From assembly GCA_002245135.1 (NCBI GenBank), contig NGBS01000583.1, positions 310,001-374,000 of the forward strand: a stretch of DNA of 64,000 bases, given 5' to 3'. The notes beneath the pieces are model-generated. The model was not told where the DNA came from. It searched no databases and saw nothing but the letters and a program-made list of their open reading frames with translations. Positions 10,685-22,823 of this stretch are shown piece after piece. Both the position numbers and the translations under genes were made by a program. Numbering within the stretch: position 1 is the stretch's first letter; each line of letters begins with the position of its first letter. Origin of the DNA: Proteromonas lacertae. Taxonomy: Eukaryota > Sar > Bigyra > Opalinata > Proteromonadidae.

Positions 10685-12696
10685 ATGTTTACTACTGAAC
10701 CAAATATATTATTAATATTCACAACAGGTGAAAAGATCAATACTTCTGATAATAATTTACAAAATATTCTACCAATTCAAAACTCTGATAAAACAAAGAA
10801 AGAAAATGATAATCAGCCAACAATCATTACTTCATCTAATAATAATAATAATAATAATATTCCAAAATTCGATCCAGTACAATCACTCAATAATCAAACA
10901 TATTCCTATAGAAAATGGTTAATTGATCATGGAACGTTATTCAAATATCATCGTACAAGTGTTGGTGGTACTTGTCCAGGAAGAGCAACTTTATTAACAG
11001 GTCAATACAGTAAGGTACATGGTGTAAATCAAAGTGACTTTGGAATGAAGAATATCTCTGATAAGTATATGAGATATCTAGAACCAAATGGTGTAGCTAC
11101 GTTAGGAAATTATTTATCAGATAGTGGATATGATACTGTGTTTAAAGGATTATGGAATTTAAGTTATACTACTCCAACTAAGTTGAATAGATCAAGTAGT
11201 GCTACAAATATGAACATTTTGAATAGTGAAAATGAAAAACAAGAACCAACAAAAACATTAGGTATAAAACGAAAGAGCAATTCTGATGGATTAAATCCAT
11301 TTGGTTTTGGCCAATGGGATGATGATAATAAGTTTGAAAGAGGTCCTGAAAGAGATATAGATACAACCAATAAAGTAATAGAATGGTTACAAGATAGAAA
11401 TGCAGTAGTATCAATGGAGAAAACAAGAGGCAGTCAAATTAATCCGTTTCTATTGTGTGTTGGATTATCAGGACCAGGAGATACTTGGGATTTATTAAGA
11501 GGAATTCATAGACAGAATAATGACAAAGGAAATGGTCAATTACCATGTCATGATATAAATAGTAGTTTAATGAAGACATTATACAAGACAAGACAAAGTG
11601 CTTCATTTTATGAGAAGAGAATGAGAGAAACAGATGATTGTATTGGTAATATATTACACTGTTTATTTTCTACACAATTTGCAAATGATACTATTATTAT
11701 TTTTACATCTGATTGTGGTGAAATGCTAGGAAATCATGGTATATATTATATATTTATATGTATTAATAGATTTGTATGGTTGCTGTTATAATGGATATGA
11801 AGAATCAATGAGAATTCCACTGATATTTGCAGGAGGTCCACTCAATTGGTCAAAGCATTTAATAGATAAAGATTGTTATACATCTTCAATTGATATTGCA
11901 CCTACTATATTATCGTTATGTAGTAGTAATGGCAATAAAGATAATGGTAATGGTATTGGTAGTAAAACAACTAGAAAGAGAGTATATATTTAATTGATTT
12001 ATTTATATAGTCTTTATCATTTACTGAGTTGCCTGGATTTCCTGGTCATGATTTGTCTTATTCACTTTTAACAGGAATAAAACCTGAAATAAACTCTTGT
12101 CATTATTATTCAAATGTGGAAGAACCTTATAGATGTAGTAATTTTGATTATTCTTCTTTGAATATTACTGAGAATAATCAATTTCCCTATTTTGGTAATA
12201 GATTTGTCAGTTTGATAATTGAAAAAGTCAATTATAAGAATAAATTTGAAGAATATAAACTAGTAAGTTATAGTAATGTAAGTCCATTATTTGGTACAAG
12301 AGATTCGACATATGCGTATAAGAATACCAATTGGGAATTAGTATCAATTCCAAACGAACTTACAAATATAGAGAATGATTATGAACTATACAATCTAACT
12401 GAAGATCCTGAAGAGAAACATAATTTGATGAAATTAGTAGGTAAAGAAGAACAGACAAATTATATTTTCCATACACTTAAATTAAAGTTGAGTAAGATTG
12501 AACAGAAATATATTCCTGTATATTTGCTATTGTTATTATTATTATTATTTAGAATGAAGATGATATAGATAAAAATATAAAGGCAATTACTAAACCAAAT
12601 ATAAAACCACAAACCTTTCTATGGAATCACAAAAAGATGATCATTTTTGTTGGAATTCTATCAATTATTATGTCATTCTTTTACATATATAATTAG
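10685..12696 (+). CDS. Sulfatase-family membrane protein with a degenerate metal site
   Basis: The alkaline-phosphatase/sulfatase fold is recognisable: EPNILLIF opens the domain, then HRTSVGGTCPGRATLLTGQY gives the C-x-P-x-R formylglycine-type motif with the nucleophile Cys at 10973, then TIIIFTSDCGEMLGNHD and YEESMRIPLIFAGG. The C-terminus has a YELYNLTEDPEEKHNL block typical of sulfatases, then a hydrophobic tail (MIIFVGILSIIMSFFYIYN). Three GTAT...TAG introns are present. Two conserved metal ligands are altered: the Asp-Asp after strand 1 is Thr-Gly, and the usual His after the second Asp is Cys. The start is uncertain: 10628 or 10685, or upstream if fused to the TPR gene. No signal peptide is visible. 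The family call is secure. Activity is doubtful. Confidence 0.85.
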
Positions 12697-12802
12697 ATTA
12701 TAATTAAATTTTGTTATTTCTTTTTGTTTTGTTGAATGTTTAGTTAGATTTATAAGAAAAAAATGATATTAAAGATAAAAAATAAATAAATATTAGTTTA
12801 AT

Positions 12803-13669
12803 TTATTCTTTCCCAAATACTTTTGTTACTATTTTCATATAATATAATGACAAATCTCTCAACAATTCCATTGGAAAGTATTGAACATCCATTGTATCCA
12901 TTGATATTTCATCATTATACTTACCAAATAATGCATAAAATGCCATACGACTAGCTTCATCATCATCATCCTTAATACCATTCTTTTGTAGAATGAATTT
13001 TATTGCTTTATAAATTTCAATTATTTCTCCTGGATTTGATGTTAATTGTTGAAGTGACAATTCATTCATATTCATATCTTTCAACTCATTGTGTTCTAGT
13101 AAATCATTCAATTCATCTATATTCTATGATTATATTCAATAAAACACATATAATACAATAATTGAACGAAGGGCATAATCAATTGAAAACAATTGACATA
13201 CTTTAGCTTTTGTAACATTATCAATGATTGAACATATTCCGCAAGTTGCTTTCTTTAGAACAGGTCTACAATCAGAAGATACTTCATTAATATGACCTGC
13301 TGCACAACATAGAATGATGAATTTAGCAGTTTTCACTACTTCTGCATTATCATATCTACAATCTACTCCTTGAGTTATATATTGCATTAATTTTTCTGGA
13401 TGTCTCGTCGATACGATAATCTGTGTTGGTTTATAACCTGATTCAATTAATTGAGCTAGAATTGCTTCTCCCATATCACCACATCCTAAAAATCCTATAC
13501 GAAATGTTGGATCTTGTGCTAGTCGTGTATTCATCAAGCAACCACAATAAAACAAACATTGACTTACAATTATTTGTTTTATTGATTTTCTCAAAGTATA
13601 CTGTGTTCTAACTTCTTCTGGTAGAAATATTTCACCTGAAAAATCTAAATTCTTGAGCATTTCACACAA
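12803..13669 (-). CDS. NADP-dependent oxidoreductase, NOXRED1 / P5C-reductase-like
   Basis: Two exons joined by a 33-nt intron near 13125-13157 encode about 278 residues. The Rossmann fingerprint FRIGFLGCGDMGEAILAQLI is visible, followed by IIVSTRHPEKL, where an Arg after the second strand suits NADP(H). KFIILCCAAGHINEV then matches the F420/P5C-reductase coenzyme domain. The N-terminal extension and the C-terminal helical part (EIIEIYKAIKFILQKNGI) fit NOXRED1-type proteins better than proline-making P5CR, which has a strongly conserved dimerisation domain. The substrate is unknown. The start is 61 bp from the INTS4-like start on the other strand, with an AAGCTCGAG motif between them. Confidence 0.65.
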
Positions 13670-13681
13670 ACGTTTTTAAAT

Positions 13682-13700
13682 AAGCTCGAGAATGGCTTGA
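13682..13700. promoter_or_regulatory. Shared promoter motif between divergent genes
   Basis: AAGCTCGAG and GGCTTGA lie in the 61-bp gap between divergent starts at 13669 and 13731. Similar CAAGC/GCTTGA or CTCGAG elements occur before many starts in this window. Their role as a promoter or initiator element is an inference from recurrence. Confidence 0.4.
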
Positions 13701-13730
13701 ATTAAATTAATTTGTTATTTTATTACAGAA

Positions 13731-15797
13731 TGGAACAAAATAGTAAAGAAAAAAATCAACCAATATTAGAACTTCCAGATTATAAATTAATTTATAGACA
13801 ATTAAAAGAGAATAATGTTGATAATCTAACTCAGATTGAATTTACTGAGTTTTTTGTTAATAATTACAATTTGGATTTAGTTGGGAGATTAAATCAGCTA
13901 AATTTGTTAGAATATTGTATTATGAAACACTTTTTGTATTTCAATCTGTTATGTATATAATAATAGAATTACACTACAAAATAATCAAGAAATATTTATA
14001 ATTATTTCAAAAATAATCTATAAAAGCCAATATTCTATAGTAACAGCAAAGGTATATTGTTAAATATATTATATTTTTGTAGTGTTATGAAATAATATCA
14101 AAATTAATGCCAATAAGTGAAATATATGCTTCTTCAGCCATGTTCACAGTTATGCTAGACAGATATAAACCTTTATTTCCAAGTAAACCACAAATTCAAA
14201 TTGTATATATAAGTTTGTAACATTTATAGAATGCAAATGCCAATGACTATCCATACGTTGGATTATTCATTAGAGGAATAGAGCATGAATCACAGGAAGT
14301 TCGAATAAATGCTTTAAAATGTATAAAAGCACATTGTCTGAAATATGATTCGCTCTTTTCCAAAATAATTGAATATATACTTGATTTATTGAATGATTTG
14401 ACAAAAGATGTACAAATATTTTCAATGTCATTGTTATTGCAAATATTAAAAGAGTATTAATGTATAATATATTATTTTATAGGAAAAGTGATATGATAAA
14501 CATACAATCAATTGATCTGTCTTTCGCATTTTCATTTATCAATCATAGAGATAAGGAATTACAGTATATATTAATCTTTCATTATGTTTTATTTAGAATG
14601 ATGGCTTTTAAGTTGTTTTCATATTATACTGTGAGAAGTAAAGAAGAATTGATAGATATATTTCAACAGCTAAGTGAATTGGAGAATATAAGTGATAAAT
14701 ACAAATTATATAAATACATATTCAAATTCAGTGTAAAGAATCAAAGAATGTGTAGAGAAGTATCTTCAGTATTTATTAATTCATTAAAAGGTAGTTATGA
14801 TGTGTATATAAATAGACTAATTGCATCAATATTAGCAGGTTGTGAATCAATAACAAATAATGATGCAATAAATTCAATGATAAGAGAACATTGGTTAAAT
14901 TTCATGATAATAAATAAGTCAATTCTAACTCCATTTTTAGACATATATAAATCATATAGTTTTCCTGAAGAATTGACTATGGATAGTTTATATTCATTAT
15001 ATTCATGCTTTAAACAAGTTTCACAACTTGATATTTACAAATTTACTGCATTGAACAGATATTTTAACATAGTTATAAAGATATTAAATATCTTTCAGTT
15101 GATTAATATCAGAATTCCAGATGAAAATGAAAGACTTGAAATAAGTAATGTTGTATGTGAAGTGATTGTAGAGATGATTAATCTATTATCTCAGTACATA
15201 AAGTTGAGTGATAATTTCGGAAAACAGCTGTTGTATCTGGTTAATTCCATGCTGATGTTATACAATTCAATGCCATATAAAACAAGATCAATTTCTGTTG
15301 ATGAAATAGTAAAAGGTTTGAGTAATATGTTTGAGATTGAAATGAATTTGTCTCAAATAGCATACAACACACCTCAAGACATTAGTGAACTGATATTAAG
15401 AGAGTATAATTTCTCTTTTGTAGATTTTGTTGGTATTTCAAATAGGGTAATTAACAATCTATCATTAAGAATAAATGAATTATCATTTGTTACATTTCAT
15501 TTCAACAGTAAATATCCTTTGGACGTTATAGTTATATACGAAAACAAATATTTATTAAAATTTAATTGCCTACTACATATATTTACATCAGATGATCAGC
15601 TTAATATAATTGATTCAATTAATACAATGAATTTAAGAAGAATCGAGATGCCTTTTTACCTTTCATTAAAACAAAGAGAAAATCCAATTACCGTTACTTG
15701 CAATTTAATACCTTATTTTCCTCAGTGTATCAAAAATATATCAAATTTAGATAATTTCAAAATATTTAGTTGTAGTTATATAATTAAACCTGATTAA
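13731..15797 (+). CDS. HEAT-repeat protein, probable Integrator subunit 4
   Basis: Six exons encode roughly 600 residues of alpha-solenoid. One intron (14562-14594, 33 nt) is a multiple of three without stops, so it hides inside an open frame. The block GLFIRGIEHESQEVRINALK, followed by a second helix pair ending in NDLTKDVQIFSMSLLLQIL, resembles the INTS4 pattern G-x-F-x-x-G-x-E-x-E-x-x-EVR. After the helices comes a beta-rich C-terminal module (SFVTFHFNSKYPLDVIVIYE to PITVTCNLIPYFPQC), as in INTS4. Integrator cleaves snRNA and nascent transcripts, and INTS4 scaffolds the INTS9/INTS11 endonuclease. No other Integrator gene is in view. Another HEAT scaffold is the main alternative. Confidence 0.55.
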
Positions 15798-15940
15798 TTT
15801 GTTATAGAACTTGTTTTAGATAAAAATAAGCAAAAATACATAACAAAATATAAAAGAAATTAAAATGAGTTATATATAATGCAAATATACATTCCATCTT
15901 GTTGAAAAGCATATAAACATAAACGATTGTACTACTTCTA

Positions 15941-16438
15941 TTAGAAATGGAATAAACCTATTAACGAACATAGAAATAATGATAAATTATACGTAAAAAT
16001 CCAGAAAATAACAAAATACGATGAATAATGTAATGCTTTAACCCAGAAAAAGAACAGCAAAAAACTGGCTATAGTATGTAATATTGAATCTATTATTTGA
16101 GTATAATGTGAAGAAAATACTCAACAGATTGGCTGAAATAAAACCAGTACAATTGTAAACTAATAAAAAGAATTCAACAACCATAAAAATCATTGTAAAC
16201 ACGAAATAAGTATCAAGACTAAATTATAAATTTATAATATAATACACTTTTTGTGCTTCACTATAGTCTTTATCGTGATCTGGATGAAATGGTCTTGTAT
16301 CAACTTCTATATTCTCTGAATAGCATGCCCACGAAAAACACTAGCAAATATGAAAAGAAATGATTATACAACCAGTAAAAAGTGAACTATATATGTAGTT
16401 AATCGAATATAAACTAAAGATTTGGGAAATGTATCCAT
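15941..16438 (-). CDS. TMEM107: TMEM107, ciliary transition-zone membrane protein
   Basis: This gene is too fragmented to show as one open frame. Four exons join across introns 16341-16369, 16219-16245 and 16090-16120, all GTAT...TAG. The roughly 137-residue product starts MDTFPKSLVYIRLTTYIVHF and has four hydrophobic segments in TMEM107 order: helix 1 ending FLLVCFSWACY, a polar loop with FHPDHDKDYSEAQK, helix 2 (FVFTMIFMVVEFFLLVYNC), helix 3 (SILHTIASFLLFFFW) and helix 4 before the stop. TMEM107 recruits MKS-module proteins to the transition zone at the base of cilia. Its presence argues that this organism builds cilia with a compartmentalised base. Length and topology match the family. Confidence 0.82.
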
Positions 16439-16891
16439 CTATAAAGAGATAAATGGATTTTAAAATTCAAAAAAAATAGTCGTTTTCTTCAAACAAGAAT
16501 CAAACATAATTTTGTTTCTTGATTTATTTCTTCCTACAAATAATATTTTATTTATTTAATATTTTTTATATGTTCAATACAGTATCTGCTCTCCATATAT
16601 ATATAATTTAATCCATATATTAGATAAATTTACTACTATATGGTTTCTCATTGACCTGTTTAGATTAAAATGTACTAATAGTATTATTCGTATTTTATTT
16701 ACTCCAATTATTATTATTTGTGCAGATGTAAAGCAAAATTATTGTTCATATTGAAATGTTCATTATTTTAGGAGTATTTTATGATTACATTATGTAATCT
16801 GTATGGATATGATGATAAATGTTTTAATATCTTCAAGATTCTTTTGACAGAATGAAATAAAACACAAAGAATCTCTTAGATTCTCTATTTA
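16439..16891. other. Intergenic region between TMEM107 and receptor 1
   Basis: About 450 bp of AT-rich DNA with no supported gene. It holds a CAAACAAGAATCAAACATAA element (about 16487-16506), almost identical to CAAACAAGAATCAAACGTAA before the Hsp110 gene (about 57184-57203). It probably carries divergent promoters. Confidence 0.45.
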
Positions 16892-19800
16892 ATGTTAATC
16901 ATAAGTACATTATTATTTGCAATTTTTGTCTCAGTTACTGTAGCTGAAAAAGGTTATGTTAATGTTGGTATAATAGAGAGAAATAGAAGTGATGCATTCA
17001 TTTCAAATTATGTGAAGAAGTCTAATTTAAACAACTTTTTAGGTTTTAAAATGAATCTATATAGACTAAACAATAAAAGAATATTAAGAGAACAGCCAAT
17101 AAATTACGAGTTAATAATTAATGGCCATTCAGAAGAAAAAGATATATGGTATAAGTATTGTCAATTAAGAAACACTCTTTACATCAGAAATTATGATTAT
17201 TATGAAGAAATTCCAGATTACTGTGAAAATAATGTCTTAATACCTCCCACACTCTCTACTATGGTAAATCAAAGTATAAATATATTGTATTATTGTTATA
17301 GCTATTAAATACTACTTAAATATAGATAAAACATATTCGTTCATGTTAATCACTGAATCACACAACCAACAAATTCAATAAATGGAATTATTTGCTTATA
17401 TTCTCCAGAAATATCGATAAAAATATCAAATATATCATCTATTGATACTTTAAATATTCAATCTAACACAATTTTTCTGATTATCTCCAAATATTCATTA
17501 ATTAAGGATATAAACCCAATTTTGTTTATTACATTATCTTATACAAATGTACATGTTGTTATTTTAAAGAATAATCACCATTTAATATCTCAATTAATGT
17601 CATTGAATAATCCTTTTTCTGTATTTTATTCCAGACCATCATATGAGATGCAATCCAACTATTCTGAAGATGATAATGGTATTCTATTTGCAATACAAGT
17701 TTACCTTTATTCATTAAGAAATACAAAGCCAAATAATATATTGTCATTTTTAAGAAGTAAATCCAATCACAATATATCCAATATTAATGTTACGGTTGAT
17801 AATTGTAATAATATAATAGTTCCAATAACAGTAGAACCAGTAATATCATCATTAGCTATTCCATCATCAAAAGATAAACATGTTAATATGATAGAGAAAA
17901 GTAATGATATTTCAGTGTCAATTGGTGTAATTTATACTAAAGATAAATCTATATATAAACTATCATCAGCTCAGTATCGGTTAGTAAAAGCATCTTTAGA
18001 ATATATGATTAATAACACCACTCTATTTTCATTTAAAGTTAATGTATACTATGAATGGTCAAAAAGCTTGATTGATGTTCGAAAAGCAACAGAAAGATTG
18101 ATAGATTCTCATTCTGTTGATATAATCATTGGTGGAAGTGTTGAACAAGAGAAAGATGATATTATGTATATTATAAATAAGATAGATGAAGAAGTAAGGC
18201 CTTATTTATTTTATACTGGAATGATATATAAACCAGCTTGTGATTCATATTTATTTATTTCAACAGCAACTGTAAATCAATATATCACGTCATTACTACA
18301 TTTTTCATCAATTTTAAATGACCAACTGATTTATATATTCTCTCTAGCAAATGATGACTCTAACTCTGTTTATAATCATTTGTTAAGTGAGGTGTTTGAT
18401 GGATTATCATTATCATATGTTAATCATAACTTCAACAATATAAATGATCATATTGAAGCAATCAATAAAGAGTGTAAATATTCAATAAACTGTTTGATTA
18501 TTATACCAACAAGTATGAATCAAATAAACCAAAAGATAACTGAACAGTTAATAAATGAGAATGTTACAGTTATGACGAATATCAAAATATTGCATTTTGA
18601 TGATGATGTATTATTTGATGATAGTTTCTCACAGAATGATTTAGAAGGTCAATATTTCATTACATCATATTATTACCCATATAAAACTGAGGCAAATAGT
18701 TTACCATTTTATTATAAGCCTTTTTTAGATTTCAAATCTGATGATATTAATTCCTATGTTTTACCAACTACCTTTCTTAGTGTGTTATATGTTACTTTAG
18801 GTATTAGTTATTCCACTTCAAATAATATGACTTACATATCTTCATCATTATATAGAGAACCAATCGCATTTCTTCATAAAACAGTTTATTTAGAAAGATC
18901 ACATTCTACAGCAATGCCTTTTTATCTAATACAAATCCAGAATGAAGAGAAAATAATAATAAATGAATTAACTTCACCTTTATTACCAAATCCATACAGT
19001 CCTTATGATAGTAATAATTGGAAAATGGTATGTCAATTTGATTATGTTTATGATAAATGGAATGATGATTTTATATTATATTTTATATTCTTCATAATGA
19101 ATTTTAAAAAGTCTTTAGAAAATTCATTGAAATTAATACTACCATTACAAATCCATGTTGATGAAATAAATCTGAATATGAAAAATAAAAGATATCAATT
19201 CATTGTAATTGATTCAAATAGAAATGAAAGTTTTATTGAAAATTTAATAAGAAAATATGAGCCAATATCAATTATAGGTTGTTTAGATGAAAGAGAATGT
19301 TATAAAAAAGTATCAAATATAGCAGAAAAGACAAAGACAATATTCTTTTATCCAGATACTATGTATGATAATGAATGCTCTGAATGGGTTATTAATTCTG
19401 GATTGCATTTTCCAACTTACATCAAATTTTTATTGGATTATATTGAAGGATTATCATACACTAATTTAATCATTATACAAAACACAAAGTATATATATAT
19501 AGTTTTATATATATTTATAATGTAGTATTTTACCGTTAGATAATAGTATAATAAAACTATTACAGAATAAAGAACTGAATTACACTACATCATTTTATCT
19601 AGATCATGATGAAACAAATGCATTACCTATTCAAATTAGAACAGCTTTAATATCAATAAATCATTATGTGCAAAATACTGATCTTAATTACATTGTTCTT
19701 TTTGCAGGAAATGAAGCATCAACCAAACAATTAGTTCTTCAGTTAAAGAAGTATAAAATACCATTATCACGTCTATTATTTGTGTTTCTAAACATCAATG

Positions 19801-21461
19801 AACAATGGCTTACAGTAGAAGAAAGACAATCAATTACAAGACATTTGTTGGTAACATATGATGATGGTTTAATAATGTCACACCATTATGGACAAAGTTT
19901 ATTAAACAAAATAATGGCAAAGTATTCTACTTGTAATGAAACTTTTTCTAATGGTATAATTCCTATATTCAATTCATTCATGATTACATATGAGTCTATG
20001 ATATATTTGAACGAGAATTATGAATCATGCAAAATAACAAATCATCTTATAAGAAGTGCAATGTATGAAATAAAATATGATGGTCCTGTAGGAGAAATGC
20101 ATGTTGAATACAATAATATACTCTCTCAGCCATTTCATGTAACAACATTTTCTTTATTAGGAAAAAAGATTAGTTTATATCCAGGTAGTTTATCATTACT
20201 AATACCAAAACCTATAGTTGATGGTTGTTATTATGGTCCAAAATATGAATATCAGAAGTTTGACAATAATTTGGTTATTGGATGTGTAATATCTACAATT
20301 GCAACAATATTATTCTGTATTGGAGTGATTATATTCGTATATATTAACCGTAAGAATCCAATTATAACATCGACAAGTCCAACATTCCTTTATTGTACAT
20401 TGGGTGGATGTATTTATACTTCAATAGCAGCAGCAATGTTTGCAATAGAACCAACACCAAGCAATTATATTTGTACAATAAGAATATGGTTATTAGCTCT
20501 AGGTGTTACTTTTATATTTGCAGTAATATTTACAAAGACTTGGAGAATCAATAAATTGTTTAATAATACGAAGATGATGAAATTGAATTTATCAAATAAA
20601 CTACTAATGAAAATTATTTTATATTTTATGACAGCTGTAGTATGTTTCTTAGTGTTCTTAACATTTGTCAATGAAAGCAAGTATATTTATATTCTATTTA
20701 TATAATATTCCACAATAGATTTTCACCAGAAATTAATGAAGAAAATAGTACAATTGAAATACATTATTATACATCACAATGTACAAATCCACCAGTTCAA
20801 GAGTATATATATATATATATATATATTTGTGATTATTAATGTTATAGTACAATGTTATTCTTATTCTTCATCATTATTCTGTTATATGGAATGTATGTAT
20901 CTTGGAAAGCAAGAAATGCATTTGATAAATACAATGAATCTGGAAGTATATCAATGAGTATTGGTGTTGTGTTTTTCTTCAGTGTAATTATAGTTCCACT
21001 GAATATAATAATAACAGATATGAACTCTTTATTGACAATTAGAGTGTTTGGAATTGAATCTGCAATTGTGTCGTTGATATTGTTGTTATTTGGACGTATA
21101 TTATAACTATTTGTTATTACTCATAGCTAAATATGCAAAGATATATTTGGTTGTAGATAATGAAAGTAGAAGTGAATCTGGAGGAAGTATAAGAAATAGT
21201 GGAAGTTTAAGGTCTTTAAGTCAAAAAGGAAATACTAGTGGAGTATATAAACTAGTACCAAATCAACCAACAAGATTAAGTACAATTAAAAGCAGTCATA
21301 GAAATCAATCATGTTTAGGAGCTAATTTGGAAAGAATTGATAAAAGTTCAAGAATGGACTCAGATGGAACATGTGGTAATGCAAAATGTTGCGTATTAAG
21401 TCCAGTTTCAAGAGGATCTCATCATCCATTAAGTCCAACTCCACATGCTATATCTGAATAA
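16892..21461 (+). CDS. Class C GPCR-like receptor with three tandem periplasmic-binding modules (receptor 1)
   Basis: A signal peptide (MLIISTLLFAIFVSVTVAE) precedes three ligand-binding-like modules starting near 16948 (YVNVGIIERN), 17917 (SIGVIYTKDK) and 19195 (YQFIVIDSNR). Module 2 is the clearest, with VDIIIGGSVEQEKDDI, PYLFYTGMIYKPACDSY and a VNQYITSLLHF helix, as in amide/urea-type (FmdD/UrtA) binding proteins. A 7TM domain follows from about 20270: VIGCVISTIATILFCIGVII, the NRKNPI loop, IFTKTWRINKLF, then YVSWKARNAFDKYNESGSIS as in GABA-B receptors, and FGPKYAKIY. The Ser/Gly-rich cytosolic tail ends in SPVSRGSHHPLSPTPHAISE. Introns are GTAT...TAG. One join at 17379 needs a -1 or +2 frame change. 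The likely role is sensing small extracellular nutrients, with G-protein output inferred. Confidence 0.85.
20804..20826 (+). repeat. (TA)n microsatellite inside an intron
   Basis: About 11 TA units follow the GT of a receptor-1 intron. Similar TA runs start introns at 41488-41508, 42731-42750 and 61682-61702. They merge with the GTATAT 5' splice signal, so they may arise by slippage within introns. Confidence 0.8.
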
Positions 21462-21567
21462 ATGTATTTAATTAATTGTATGTGTTTATTTGACTTTAAA
21501 TTTACATTTTTCTATTTTGTGTTTATATCCGTTTCAAAGGTACTAATTTGTTATTTAACTTTTTCTC

Positions 21568-22704
21568 ATGTCTTGTCCAACTCTTAAGCTTAATACTGGT
21601 TATGAAATGCCAATTATTGGATTAGGGTATTAGTAATACAATTTAGAATATAGAACATGGCAACCTGAACAAGGAGGAACAAAAGAAGCAGTTATTGAAG
21701 CAATTAAAGCTGGTTATAGACACATTGATACTGCTATGATCTATGGTAATGAAATGGAGATAGGTGAAGCTTTAAAAGAGTGTATTCCGAAGTATGTGAA
21801 AAGAGAAGAATTATTTATCACCACTAAATTATGGTATATTTATATGATGATAATATACTATTTATAGTGTTCATGATTATGAAGAAGTAGAAAATGGATT
21901 AAATTGTTCTTTGAAACGTTTAGGATTAGATTATGTTGATTTATATTTAGTATAATGATAATATATACTATATATAATATAGATTCACTGGCCAATATAT
22001 AGAAAACCAGTAAATGTGAAAAGAGATCCAAATGATTATGTGAATTGGATAAAAGGAAGAGATATGCCTGCAGAAACAGTACTGTATAAATAAAAGAAAA
22101 GTAATTATGATAAATAGATTTGAGAAAGGTTGGATAACTCAAACATGGAAGGATTTAGAAGCTTGTAAAGCCAAAGGATTATGTAGATCTATAGGAGTGA
22201 GTAACTTTAGTATTACAAAAATTCAAAAGATATTAGAAACAGCCAAAGTGGTTCCAGCGGTGAATCAGATTGAAATACATCCTACTTTAAGCAATAGAGA
22301 AGTTGTTGATTGGTGTCATGGAAAGGGGATTCAAATAATGGCTTATTCACCATTAGGAAGTGTTGTTAACTTCCAATTGAAGTATTTTTATTATTATAAT
22401 AATATAATATTTAACTAGGAGTGTAGAAACAAATGAGTTAGCCAATCCAGTCATTGTTGCTATTGCTAAGAAGCATAATAAGACACCAGCTCAAGTAATA
22501 TTAAGATGGGATATTCAAAGAAACATTTGTGCAATTCCGAAAAGTACAAATAAAGATAGAATTCGTCAGAATTTTGATGTATTTGATTTTAAATTAGAGG
22601 AAGATGAGATGGAAAAGATATTCACTTTGAATAAAAATGCTAGAATGTATGATGGATCATATAATTTGAAAGGTGCTTGTTCTACAGAAGAATTATGGAA
22701 GTAA
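21568..22704 (+). CDS. Aldo-keto reductase
   Basis: Six exons give a complete AKR barrel of about 310 residues. The N-terminus, [18 protein letters not shown], has the usual nucleotide-barrel start. Then come [20 protein letters not shown] with the catalytic Asp and Tyr, IHWPIY with the catalytic His, [23 protein letters not shown] and an [13 protein letters not shown] cofactor loop whose Lys-Ser-x-x-x-x-Arg favours NADPH. Introns are all GTAT...TAG, 28-40 nt, and preserve the motifs. These enzymes reduce aldehydes or ketones to alcohols. The exact substrate cannot be told. A slight oddity is KLCVHDYEEV, where most homologues have KLW-N-x-x-H. Confidence 0.95.
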
Positions 22705-22823
22705 ATTAATAATATTAATTATGATATGGATGATGATAATATTAATCTCCACTTTATTCTGTTTTTTATTTCAAAAATAAACAAATACATTTTAATCAAA
22801 AATAATACAAAAAATATTTATCC

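Noticed and set aside
15508-15525. ATATCCTTT inside the INTS4-like gene
   Set aside because: The frame is open on both sides and codes a plausible beta strand (SKYPLDVIV). No intron is needed, so the U12 donor match is chance.
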